In this document: positions 22,991 through 32,606 of the stretch, one piece after another
How the letters are laid out: the number at the start of each line of letters is the position of its first letter
Numbering within the stretch: position 1 is the first letter of the stretch
Assembly (NCBI GenBank): GCA_029204225.1
Contig: CM055103.1
Coordinates: 49,647,756-49,711,755, forward strand
From: Diphasiastrum complanatum
Taxonomy: Eukaryota; Streptophyta; Lycopodiopsida; Lycopodiales; Lycopodiaceae
Direction of reading: 5' to 3'
DNA length: 64,000 nt
Notes under the pieces: generated by a model
Databases searched by the model: none
Told to the model about the DNA's origin: nothing
Seen by the model: the letters and a program-made list of their open reading frames with translations, nothing else
Position numbers and translations under genes: made by a program

Positions 22991-23067
22991 GGAGAGGCAA
23001 AGGGGGAGAAGCTAGGTCTTACTTACCCCTTGCAAGTAAGACCTAGCTTCTCCCCCTTTGCCTCTCC
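22991..23067. repeat. Perfect 34-bp inverted repeat in the RT region
   Basis: The left arm 22991-23024 and right arm 23034-23067 are exact reverse complements, with a 9-base loop. The left arm, read on the minus strand, codes for the SPFASP side of the RT fingers; the right arm is its inverted copy. Confidence 0.95.
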
Positions 23068-23127
23068 TTCCATTCTCTTTTAGACTCATTCTATAAGGTG
23101 GTTTATTAATAGGAGATGATCTAGGAA

Positions 23128-23310
23128 TTAATTCAATTCTATGCTCCACATTTCTCTTAGGGGGTAAATAGATGGAAGTTCATTTGTGAACACATCTAGA
23201 AACTTCTCCCTAATTTGGCGATCTAGGTTCTTGGTAAGGTTAGTTTGTTCTTGACATACATCAGAATCATTAGCAGAAACAGACATATTATGCAAGAAGC
23301 AAACATACAT
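23128..23310 (-). pseudogene. N-terminal RT linker (chromovirus)
   Basis: The minus-strand frame reads KFLDVFTNELPSIYPLREM followed by a short tail. This is the conserved segment just ahead of the RT fingers in chromoviruses. It lies on the far side of the 34-bp foldback and on the same strand as the RT palm, so the foldback sits inside one pol gene. Confidence 0.75.
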
Positions 23311-23366
23311 GCACTTACACTCAGAACGTTACGCAGCTGCGTCGCTGTGATCAAAGGTCCTGGAGG

Positions 23367-23738
23367 ATGTGTGTGGACTATCGAGGCTTGAACAAGATTA
23401 TTGTTAAGCATCGATATCCTGTGCCACGTATAGATGATTTTTTGGATGCCCTCCATGGTGCTACAGTGTTTAGCAAAATTGACCTAAAGAGTGGTTACCA
23501 TCAGGTGAGAGTTCGAGAAGAGGATGTGCATAAACAAAGTGAATTGTTTAAAAAGGCTTTTCAGATGTGTGGCATTGAGGATGATGATCAAAATATTGCG
23601 GAGGCCACATATCGACTACAAGAGACTGCACAACGTTGGTGGCGCAAAATCGAAAAGGATAATTTGGTACCTACAACTTGGGAAGCGTTCAAGCATATGT
23701 TTGTACGGGGGTCAGTTAGGAGTTCAGGGAGAGTCTGA
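23367..23738 (+). pseudogene. Chimeric RT-gag fragment on the plus strand
   Basis: An open frame of 123 residues. The first part, [21 protein letters not shown] to [13 protein letters not shown], is RT palm of the same family as the minus-strand RT at 22539-22967. At residue ~57 it changes without a stop to [17 protein letters not shown]...[13 protein letters not shown]...WEAFKHMF, a gypsy gag capsid fragment. In a normal element gag precedes RT by more than 1 kb, so this order is a rearrangement. It faces the minus-strand pol head to head. Confidence 0.7.
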
Positions 23739-23965
23739 CATTTGGTAAGTGCTCGGAAGCTCAAATATTTTAGTTGAATGTAGGAAGCGTTCAAGGGTGC
23801 ATCTAAGTACAGTTCAACGATTGATTTGCGAGGTAATACTTCAATTTATTATTATTATTATCATCATCATCATTCGTACTACCTTGCTTAAAGAGAGAAA
23901 TTGTAATGTTTATATTCTAATTTATTATTCAAAATTACACTTTTAAAGGTAAACTAGCGATGTAA
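23739..23965. other. Unassigned interval
   Basis: Short AT-rich spacer with a TTA/TCA trinucleotide run near 23848-23873. No gene seen. Confidence 0.4.
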
Positions 23966-24174
23966 GCCCGCAAGTCTGCGGGCAGGCAGGGCAGGGTTTT
24001 GGGCAAAGGGGAGGGTACAAAATTTGAAAAATGGGAAGTTTTTTTTTTGAGCAGGGTCAGGTTGCCCGTGGGGTAGCGCGACCGCTGCTCAAAAAAAAAA
24101 AACATAAAGGAAATTGTTTTAAAAAAGGGTCCCGGGCAGCGCTCATGTTGCCCGTCGCAGCGTGAGCGCTGCCC
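23966..24174. repeat. Three consecutive GC-rich hairpins
   Basis: Hairpin 1 is GCCCGCA (23966-23972) with TGCGGGC (23977-23983). Hairpin 2 is ten T followed by GAGCAG (24039-24054), pairing perfectly with CTGCTC followed by ten A (24085-24100). Hairpin 3 is GGGCAGCGCTCA (24134-24145) with TGAGCGCTGCCC (24163-24174). The loops of hairpins 2 and 3 share GTTGCCCGT. The block is a GC island in AT-rich DNA about 0.7 kb upstream of the transporter gene. Confidence 0.85.
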
Positions 24175-24442
24175 GCTGCCCGAAAACATTAAAATTTTAA
24201 TTAAAATAGACTTTTTTGGTTCAAATTTGGTTTTCAAATTCAATGTTTTACAAGCCTTAAAAATTTGATCATTATGTATAGTGCTGAAATTTAGACCACA
24301 TGGCAGCTTCTGGAATTTAAGGTTATACTTTTCATAAGTAAATTTTTTTTTTTTAAATCATTAGGTCTTTTAAGTGTTAAAACTAGGACCAATCGATTTT
24401 TTTAGCCTGAGTTTGAAAGAAATGTACAAATTTGATCAATTA
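24175..24442. other. AT-rich spacer
   Basis: No gene or repeat recognised. Confidence 0.5.
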
Positions 24443-24643
24443 TTATAGGTTGAAAAGGTGATTTTTAGGTAGCACTTGATTAGGACTCCTTGCGGTTGAA
24501 ACTTGGGTGTGGAGACAAAAACCGTCCCTTTCAGCAGCCATCCGTACCTCATCAATTGAATTCACTGCCAGGAGCCTCAGAGCGCGCCAGGAAGGCATTG
24601 GGCGAGCATCAATGATCACATCATCCATCTGCAGAGCGAGCAA
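24443..24643 (-). other. Possible gene or exon fragment upstream of the transporter
   Basis: A minus-strand frame of 66 residues with balanced composition (MDDVIIDARPMPSWRALRLL is part of it) and higher GC content than its surroundings. The Met of MDDV is preceded by CTGCAG, which could be a 3' splice site. GATGAG|GTACGG after NSIDE could be a 5' splice site. It could be one exon of a divergent gene or the relic of one. I do not recognise the protein, and nothing on either side continues it convincingly. Confidence 0.3.
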
Positions 24644-24779
24644 TTACGGTCACATCAATAAAGTAAATGTAGATTAACACTGAGAGAATCGAAATCATGG
24701 GTCGAATTATGTCTAATCGATCAGGAGATTCAGCAATTCTCTTTCTGCTATTTTAAGATCCTTCTGTATACAGTCAGCT

Positions 24780-24809
24780 ATGGCAGCTATGGTGTCTGTG
24801 AATAGCTAG
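24780..24809 (+). promoter_or_regulatory. Upstream ORF in the transporter leader
   Basis: ATG...TAG encodes nine residues (MAAMVSVNS) and ends 26 bases before the main ATG, in another frame. If transcription starts upstream of it, it would be translated first and could reduce translation of the transporter. Confidence 0.4.
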
Positions 24810-24835
24810 GTGAATTGCTTTTTATTGCCGTGAAG

Positions 24836-26787
24836 ATGGAAGATGAGATGACGGTTGAGGCTCCATTGCTGGGATTGAAGGCTCAATTTTGGCCCGAAGA
24901 GTCCTTTCAGAGCTGGCAGAGCTACGGGCATGCTGTTTCGCAAACCTGGTCCCGATTCCGGAACCGCCTGCTTGCAAGATCGTCAGATGGTAACGAGATT
25001 GTGGAGATGAAGGTTCGCAGCCAGAACGAAATGAACAAAACACTCAACTGGTGGGATCTCATCTGGTTTGGAATTGGATCGGTAGTGGGCGCCGGTATCT
25101 TCGTACTCACAGGACAGGAAGCGCATAGGGCAGCTGGTCCTGCGATTGTGTTGTCATATGCTGCTGCTGGATTCACAGCCATGCTCTCTGTCTTCTGCTA
25201 CACAGAATTTGCTGTGGAGATTCCAGTTGCAGGTAATCTAGGTTGATTGCGAAGAGTAAACGCTGCATCGAATGTTTTCTGGTGCGCAATTCCATGTGAT
25301 CCACCGCTGCAGCGGCATGAAAGCAAGTTTTTAAAATTCAGATGCGTTTGTCTATTTCGGTGGATGGATTTTGGAGCCTGGAGTTGAGCATGCGCTTCTG
25401 CTGACAAAGAAGATGGTTGGTGTTTTTATGTGCAGGTGGATCGTTTGCTTATTTGAGAGTAGAGTTGGGAGATTTTATAGCTTTCGTGGCTGCTGGAAAC
25501 ATCATCCTTGAATCTGTCATAGGAAACGCGGCAGTGGCGAGGTCATGGACAGGGTATTTCGCAACGTTATTCAATTATCAACCCGACCAGTTTCGGATCC
25601 ATGTGAAGTACTTTGCTCACGATTTTAACCGACTGGATCCAATAGCTGTATTGATTCTACTCATCACTGGAGCACTGGCGGTGTATAGTACTCGACACAC
25701 ATCCAGCGTGAATTGGATCACATCGGTCTTGCATGTGGCCATCATTTTGTTTACGATCATCGCAGGGCTTACGAACGCAAAGGCATCCAATTTGACCCCG
25801 TTCCTTCCTTATGGGGTGCGTGGAATGTTCAGTGCAGCATCTGTGCTTTTCTTCGCATACCTGGGATTTGACACAGTGGCGACGATGGCAGAAGAAACAA
25901 AGAATCCAGGAAGAGACATCCCCATCGGCTTGCTAGGATCCATGTCTATCGCTACTGCACTCTACTGCCTCATGGCCTTTACATTATGCCTTATGCAGAA
26001 GTACACAGACATCAGCGACGGTGCTCCCTTCTCTTCCGCATTTCGCAGCGTGGGCTGGACATGGGCACAGTATCTGGTGGCACTGGGAGCTTTGAAAGGA
26101 ATGACTACAGTGTTGCTGGTTGGAACAGTCGGGCAAGCTCGTTATGTCACGCACATAGCTCGCACCCACATGATTCCTCCCTGGTTTGCACTTGTCAACA
26201 AATCCACAGGAACTCCGGTGAATGCAACTGTGGTGCCCTTGCTCGCAAGCTGCATCATATCCCTCTTTTCCAGCCTCCAAATCCTCTCCAACCTCCTCTC
26301 TATTAGCACTCTCTTTATTTTCACGCTTGTAGCAGTTGCATTGCTGGTGAGGCGTCATTATATCTTTGGACAGACCTCTCCCCGCCACTTAAATCTATTC
26401 ATCCTATTCATTCTTCTGATTATCTTCTCATCAATTGGGATGGCACTGTACTGGGCTCTTGGCCAAGGATGGATCCCATATTTGATCTTGCTTCCCGTCT
26501 GGCTGCTCTCCACTGCAGGCCTATCTCGCTATGTTCCCCGAGTCCGCAGTCCACAGGTATGGGGAGTGCCATTCGTGCCATGGCTTCCTTCACTGGCAGT
26601 GGTAACCAACATATTTCTTCTGGGATCGATGGACACGGCTTCCTTCATCAGGTTTGGATTGTGGACTTGTGCTATGCTTGTATATTATCTCTTGTTTGGG
26701 TTGCATGCTTCCTATGACACAGCCTTCAAGGAGCTGAGCAGGAAGTCAGTAGAAGATGGAGAGTCAGACGCAGTACAGACCCTATAG
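24836..26787 (+). CDS. CAT: Cationic amino acid transporter (CAT family)
   Basis: Two exons (24836-25232 and 25436-26787) join to 582 residues, the usual size of plant CAT1/5/8-type proteins (about 570-600). The first in-frame ATG is used. The N-terminal 70 residues are soluble. Then come about 14 hydrophobic segments of the APC superfamily, beginning with WFGIGSVVGAGIFVLTG (77-93). The exon junction falls inside IPVAGGSFAYLR. The family signature FAYLGFDTVATMAEETKNPG is at 272-291, and the late VPFVPWLPSLAVVTN at 510-524. Plant CATs import Lys, Arg and related amino acids with protons, mostly across the plasma membrane, some at the vacuole; location here is inferred from similarity to the CAT1/5/8 group. 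No break was seen. A polyadenylation signal follows. Confidence 0.95.
25233..25435 (+). other. Intron of the transporter gene
   Basis: 203 bases with a GT start (GCAG|GTAATC) and an AG end after a T-rich tract (TTTTTATGTGCAG|GTGG). Removing it restores the conserved VAGGSFAYLR and keeps phase 1. Confidence 0.9.
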
Positions 26788-26854
26788 AATTGCTTAGCTA
26801 CAGCCTCCATCTGTAAGTAATAACAATTTTTTTGCCATTGACGATGATACAATC

Positions 26855-26860
26855 AATAAA
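26855..26860 (+). terminator. Polyadenylation signal of the transporter gene
   Basis: AATAAA lies 67 bases after the stop codon, followed by TTTGTACATG, a T/G-rich stretch fitting a cleavage region. Confidence 0.6.
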
Positions 26861-27735
26861 TGCTACTTTGTACATGTTAACCTTGTCTTTTTAGTTAGTT
26901 TTTTGTTGCTATTTTACATAGCAAAAGTGTTAATCATTTTTTGTTAGCAAAATTTATTCCCACCTTGTCTAGCAATTATAAAATTTGTCACTCAAAAGTT
27001 TGGTTTTTTAAAATGGGTATTTTAAGACCTAGATTCAACTAGTCAAAGTTTGAAGTCCATTTATTCCATAGAGAACTCTTTAACTTCAATGTTTTTTTAG
27101 CTATCAATCATCACCATGATTTGCATCTTTCCGTGTCTCAAAAGGTAGGGGACGTTATGAGGTATTAAAACTAGGATATGCTATGGCGAGAAACAATCTT
27201 GAAAATATGATATATTTTTATTTCTTTTCTAATGATATTTTGTGTTTGACCAAGAAATGAAAGTTTTAATTTTTTTATAGTTCAGGGCATGTAGTTGGGC
27301 GGTATTACTCAAATATTATCTTAAAACTAGAAGTCAAACTCTTACTATATTAACAAAAAGAATGTTGTCTTAAAAGATGAAAATCATCCTAGGACAAATG
27401 AGCATCTCTTTTACAAGGTTAATACTATTTTTAAGAAGAAAACAATTATGCACGTTATAATATTATGCATTTACCCTTCTACTAGATTGGACATGTCTAC
27501 TCAAAGTTGCAAGTTCACTTGGAGAAAATTTCTTGTTGAGAAACTCAATTCTTAAAAAAAAATAAGTTCAAGCAAGGGTCCTGTAAGTAGAATAATGGTT
27601 CATAAAGTTTTATAGGATGAATAAAGATGAAACCCTCTCTAGGCCCCTTAAAACTATGTATTAGTTTAAAGAAAATAGTTAGAACTTTTAGATGTAAATT
27701 AGATTGTGAGTCTTTTTAAATACAACCTATTGATA
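26861..27735. other. AT-rich interval without a gene
   Basis: No coding signal or repeat recognised downstream of the transporter. Confidence 0.5.
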
Positions 27736-28082
27736 TGTCAGAATATGTAAGTCATGTTTATTTGGACACTCGATACATGTTTTTATTTTTAGCAGTTTTT
27801 ACTTTCCTTTGTACATGCAGTATGTATTAGTGTCACCTTTATGGCATGGCTAGTAGTGAGTCGGGACACACGTTCTCCAACGGGGTCTGACCTGCTACGC
27901 AGTGAAATCCCCCCCAAAGTACTAATGTCTATACGTACCGTTTTTACTCTCTTTGTGAATACAATTCACTAGTGTGCTTCTTGGGTTGGTGTGTACTCTT
28001 TCTTTCAACTATTGTGAGACTCTAATTGATATTTAGCCTATGAATTAGCTAAAGTATACTAGTGTAAGAAAAATTGTCGACA
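27736..28082 (+). repeat. Possible LTR followed by a primer site
   Basis: The segment starts TGTCAGAA and ends GTCGACA. It is followed at 28083 by TGGTATCATCAC, which matches 9 of the 12 bases of the initiator-Met primer site. I found no second copy in the window, so this rests on the ends and the primer site only. Confidence 0.4.
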
Positions 28083-28381
28083 TGGTATCATCACCTTGTT
28101 CAGGAGCAGTTAGAAATTAGTTGGTAGCCGAATTCTGGGAGAATTCAAAAAATTGGTGACGGGTGGTTGAGTAGGCTATCTAAATAGGTTTGGGGAATCT
28201 TTTATCACATTGTTAGAGAAGCTATAGGCTTGAGTTGGATGCAAACTGGGAAATCATCGAAAATTTTCAACTTATAGGAGCTAGCATATGTTTTTCGATG
28301 AAAATGGCTTGTGTGCACTTGTTATTGCATCAATCGATGTGCCATTAGCTCCAGCATTGAGATAGTAGTAGGGCGACCTAC
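28083..28381 (+). other. Leader after the possible LTR
   Basis: No coding signal. If the LTR call is right, this is the untranslated leader of a plus-strand element. Confidence 0.3.
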
Positions 28382-28555
28382 ATGGTGCAGAAGGTTGCCA
28401 CCAAGACCACAAAGAAAGGTGAAGGAAAGGACAAAAAATTTGATTTCTTGAGTCAACTAGCTGAGAATCTGCCTGCAAAAGGTCGTGCCAGGCCGCGACA
28501 TACTGAGCACGCAATCAACATTATAACAGACAACCGTAGCTACAGACCCCAGTAG
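28382..28555 (+). pseudogene. Probable retroelement pol fragment
   Basis: A plus-strand frame of 57 residues. A Lys-rich start is followed by FDFLSQLAENLPAKGRARPR, then HTEHAINII and SYRPQ. The order LP...R...EH.I...YRP resembles the segment ahead of the RT fingers in gypsy elements. It ends at TAG and then reaches the CT array. The match is short, so the assignment is tentative. Confidence 0.35.
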
Positions 28556-28614
28556 GGAAGACGAAGACAGGGGCCACATGCAGTTGCGACATTGCATCGA
28601 AGGAGAGATTACTC

Positions 28615-28720
<106 letters not shown>

Positions 28721-28806
28721 TAAAACATGTTAAAAAAAGTATAAGTTGACATCTCTTTTGCAGTAAGCTCACTCAGCCAATATATGGGTAATCTTGGCAT
28801 TACCCA

Positions 28807-29058
28807 TTGGAATGGGTGGCTGAAAGGAAAAATAGGACTCTCTGTGAATGTGCAAAAGCTATTAGATTAGAGGCATCTCTTCCAAAAGATTTTTGGGGAG
28901 AAGCAATTTCTTGTGCAAATTATCTTTGTAATAGACTCTCAAATCTTGCTCAAGGAGGAAAAACACCATATGAGATGTTGTATAAGGAGAAGCCTAAGGT
29001 AGATCACCTTAGGGTCTTTGGATGTATGTTCTTTGTTCATGTACCTTTAGAAACTTGA
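28807..29058 (+). pseudogene. copia integrase fragment
   Basis: The frame reads MEWVAERKNRTLCECAKAIR, then LPKDFWGEAISCANYLCNRL, KTPYEMLYKEKP and LRVFGCMFFVH. This is the second half of a Ty1/copia integrase core, with the catalytic Glu in the VAERKNRT motif. It stops after about 83 residues and joins an A-rich seam, after which the neighbouring copia segment is on the other strand. The zinc module and both catalytic Asp residues are missing. Confidence 0.85.
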
Positions 29059-29077
29059 AAAAAAAGATGATCCTGGT

Positions 29078-29467
29078 GAAGATATCTCATGACTCTGATA
29101 AAAGCCTTCCAATGTGTTACATCAAGATTAGTCATAAACTGACTAAGAGAGCTGACTGCAAAAGCTATGTCTGGCCTGGTACAGATCATTGTGTACATAA
29201 GAGATCCTATAATAGAATGGTAAGGATATTCATGCATCTACTGCTTCTCATGAATTGTTTGGGGACACTAGTCCTTTGACAATTTGGTGAGAGAGCTAAC
29301 TTGCAATTAATCAGATTATATCTGACTAACATGTTGTAGATGTATCTCTGTTGTGTAATGTAGACCAACTTATGTTTTCTGTCTTTGTGGATTTGTATAC
29401 CAAGGTAGAAATGAGCTTCACCCAGATTGGTCATGTAAATCCTGAAGTGGTCTACATTACACAACAT
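29078..29467 (-). pseudogene. copia RT tail and RNase H start (inverted copy)
   Basis: Minus-strand frames read MTNLGEAHFYLGIQIHKDR and YITQQRYIYNMLVRYNLINC, the end of copia RT. They continue after a frameshift as YHSIIGSLMYTMICTRPDIA and HWKAFIRVMRYL, the linker into RNase H. The same coding stretch occurs on the plus strand at 29448-29753, so this is one arm of an inverted duplication. Confidence 0.8.
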
Positions 29468-29753
29468 AGGTACATTTATAACATGTTAGTCAGATATAAT
29501 CTGATTAATTGCAAGTTAGCTCTCTCACCAATGGAACCAGATCTCAAATTGGCAAAGGACCAGTGTCCCTAAACAATTCATGAGAAGCAGCAGATGCGTG
29601 AGTATCCTTACCATTCTATTATAGGATCTCTTATGTAGGCCATGATCTGTACTAGGCCAGACATAGCTTTTGCAGTCAGCTCTCTCGGTCTGTTTATGAC
29701 TAATCCTAGTGTAACACATTGGAAGGCTCTTATTAGAGTCATGAGATATCTTC
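29078..29753. repeat. Imperfect inverted repeat of about 300 bp with short spacer
   Basis: The left arm (29078-29367) is the reverse complement of the right arm (29448-29753), with scattered mismatches and a gap of about 16 bases in the left arm. The 80-bp spacer is copia RT sequence belonging to the left arm. A transcript could fold into a long hairpin. Confidence 0.85.
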
Positions 29754-30055
29754 GAGCTACTATGGACTTTTGCATTTGTTATGGAGCAGTCGGCAACGAC
29801 AAACTCAATTTACTTAGTGGTTACACAGATGCAAGTTGGGCAGGAGATTTAGACACTTGTAAATCCACTTTCGGATTTACATTCCTCCTCAACAATGGGC
29901 CAATTTCCTGGAACATTTGCAAGCAATCATCAATAGCTCTATCTTCCACTGAATCAGAGTATATCGCAGTCTCTCAAGCTACAAATGAAGCAATTTGGTT
30001 GAGGAATTTACTCTCAAATATGTCTGAATTGTCGAAAATAGGATATATAATGTAA
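29448..30055 (+). pseudogene. copia RT tail and RNase H
   Basis: The plus-strand reading is VYITQHRYIYNMLVRYNLIN, a break near 29570, then MICTRPDIAFAVSSLGLFMT and the RNase H domain. That domain has YTDASWAGDLDTCKSTFGF (first Asp), KQSSIALSSTESEYIAVSQA (catalytic Glu) and EAIWLRNLL. The last frame (29642-30055) is open for 137 residues and ends before the RNase H C-terminus. It matches the integrase fragment at 28807 in strand, so both may come from one element whose middle was replaced by the inverted copy. Confidence 0.85.
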
Positions 30056-31413
30056 TGCGAAAATTTCTTACTTCCAATGCATGACTATGCCTATCAAAAT
30101 AATCGATGCGTGAAAGCATCTACAATGTCTGTCTGACATGTTACATTTTTTTTTTCATGCTTCGTTCACTCTGTCACTATATACACAAATTTTTTTAGGT
30201 GTGCAGATGAAAAAGGTACAAAAGTGGTTGTGTCGTTCTGTAGGAGATCGTGGGTGGCTGTTGTCGTTGTCAAATCTGATTGCATAGTGCATAGAACGAT
30301 CATGAGAAGGCCGCAACGTCGAACTTCGCTAAAATTGACGTCGGTGAAAATGCAAAAATTGCGACACTTTGTAGTATTTTTTGCCTGTCATAAATTGCGT
30401 GTAAAAATGCATAGTCGCATTTTTTGCCTGTTTAAATTTACTTGTATTTTTACAGACTGTGCAATTCTCGCTTTTTTGGAAGTGTTGCAAAACACTTAGT
30501 TGCTCAGGATGGTCCGAAGGTGGAAAAGTGACAGTGTCAGGTTTTTTGCTTGTGAAAAATCCTAAGTAAAAATGCAGAATGTAGCGACAAACAGTTCAAA
30601 TATGCAGATTGTGGGACAATACAAGTAAAAATGCAACAGCATGAATAGGAGCAGATTAACATAGGATTTAGGAGAGTAGATGAGATAACAGACTCGTGCA
30701 AATATATCCAAATGCATGAAAGCTATAGGTAGCTTATCCATGCCCATGATGATAAATGTCTCCCCATCGATGCCAATGCCAATGATTGACTTCCTTGTTG
30801 GGGTTGTCAGGTCTGCGTGTTGCAACGGAGAGAAGCGAGCGTGGATCCTCGATGCATGCAACTACATCTATCGGATTGAGACCGACTTGGATAGTTCGAA
30901 GTCTGTAGCTTGATCATAGCTTCAAAGTCACTGGATCAATACAATCGATTCCATAGCCATGCATGAACTAGATTGGTTATAGATTTAGCTTAGCTGAAGC
31001 GTATTAGGTGCGGAGATCAGAGCGTCACAATTGACTCATACTATCAATCATACGAGACAATTTAATCTACAGATAATTTTATCTGCTAGCAAGAGAAAAT
31101 CCGAACATGAATAAAATGAGCATTCAATCATAGTATACGCAACCTAGATTATTGAAACATTGATTATTCAATCGTGAATAGATATAGTCTGAATGCAGTC
31201 AAAGTTGCATTCTTTCTGAAACAATACTCCATAAAAGAACAAAACAATTGCGCTATGGAGTTTGATTGACCTGCTACAATGTCTAATGTCCAACCGAGCA
31301 ATTGATAAGTTGCTAGATATATGCACACGACGTGACGGGTAATGGAAGTGCGCGGACGTGCTAGTTGGAAGCCATTGGGAAAGATGGCGGGCTTGCATTG
31401 GACAAGTTGTCTA
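30056..31413. other. Unassigned interval
   Basis: Short frames on both strands match no family. The stretch 30330-30620 repeats the words AAAAATGC and ATTTTTTGCCTGT several times. No gene is supported. Confidence 0.35.
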
Positions 31414-31418
31414 TGGAA

Positions 31419-32073
31419 TGTGAGAGATTTCAACTGGTTTAGTCTAGTTTAGTCATATTTTGGTAAATTGTCAATAAGAGGCCAAAACTCATTTTAGACT
31501 TAGAAATAAACTTTTTTGAGATTATATTAGTTTAAAATACATTCAATAAACACTTTTTGAAAGTGTGGGAAAGTTGGTAGTCGAGTTTGAGAGAGATTCA
31601 AATTTGAACTTTGGGTACATTGAATCTAGACCCAAAAATAGGAGGGTTTACATTTTGGAGGGAAAGCCAAATGGCCAAATAGGGTTTGGACACTCTATAA
31701 AAGGATGTAACTCATGGAGAGACACATCTTCTCTCTTATCTCTCTCATTTCATCATTATACATGGTTCTCTTTGGGTTCTACTACTCATTGGTGCACTCT
31801 CTTGATGATATCTTGCAATCTTGTGTGTGGAATGCTCATATTTTGCTATTTTCGGTTCCACACGTGTGAAATACAGTAGGGTACTGTAATTGTATGGACA
31901 AAAAACATATTTTATGTTTTGGCTCATGTTTGATTAGTATCTCTTAGAGTTTGCATCTCATTTTGTATGTAGATGCTGATTTTTCTACATTGGTAGGATT
32001 GTTGGTTTGTTGCTTATTGTAATCAAATATCAGGGACATGGATTGGAACTTGAATGATCTGAAATCCTTCACA
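31419..32073 (+). repeat. 5' LTR of the compact element
   Basis: 655 bp, TG...CA. It contains a TATA box (CTATAAAAGG, 31695-31704) about 380 bases before the LTR end. The 3' LTR lacks the block of about 370 bp that holds this TATA box. Confidence 0.9.
31695..31704 (+). promoter_or_regulatory. TATA box in the 5' LTR
   Basis: CTATAAAAGG is followed by ATGTAACTC. It is the likely core promoter of the compact element, placing the transcription start near 31730. Confidence 0.65.
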
Positions 32074-32085
32074 TGGTATCAGAGC
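32074..32085 (+). other. Primer binding site, initiator Met tRNA
   Basis: TGGTATCAGAGC, a perfect match to the standard copia primer site, immediately after the 5' LTR. Confidence 0.95.
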
Positions 32086-32606
32086 TATTGTGTTTCAGGT
32101 TATGAAAGGATCAGCCATCTTTAGCAAGGATTTGGAGGAGTTACCAATGCTAGAGCATGCTAGATTGATTTCTACTCAAAAATCAACATTTTTGCATGTG
32201 TAGAATTGATCTTTTGTAGGTCAAAACTCAACATAGGGTTATATACTTGATCAATTTCGATTTCACACTTGCCTTACTGGATTTAGATGATTTTTGGTGC
32301 ATTAGGAAGGTCTCATTGGAATCTACAAGAAGATATATCAAGTTTCTAGAAATTTCATGTAGAATTTGAGATATTCAATATTTTGTGATTTTGTCAAAAC
32401 CCTAATATTGATTGGATCTCTAGTTTGTGAGGTTACTGAACTTAATTGGAGTGTGTTTCAATCTTAGGAAGTGGCAAGAATCATTAGATTGAGGATAGAT
32501 CATAGGTTGATCAAGATTTCACTATTCTATGTGTTGATTTTCTAGTTAGAAGTGCTAGAAGAGATTTGAGAGGTTCCATATCTTTGTGATTTCTTCTTGA
32601 GTTCAT

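Noticed and set aside
24815-24835. Alternative upstream start of the transporter at a TTG
   Set aside because: TTG is not an expected plant nuclear start; the ATG at 24836 is in frame and gives a normal N-terminus.
25984-26388. Minus-strand frame of 134 residues and other frames inside the transporter
   Set aside because: They are shadows of the transporter exon, which matches its family over the whole length.
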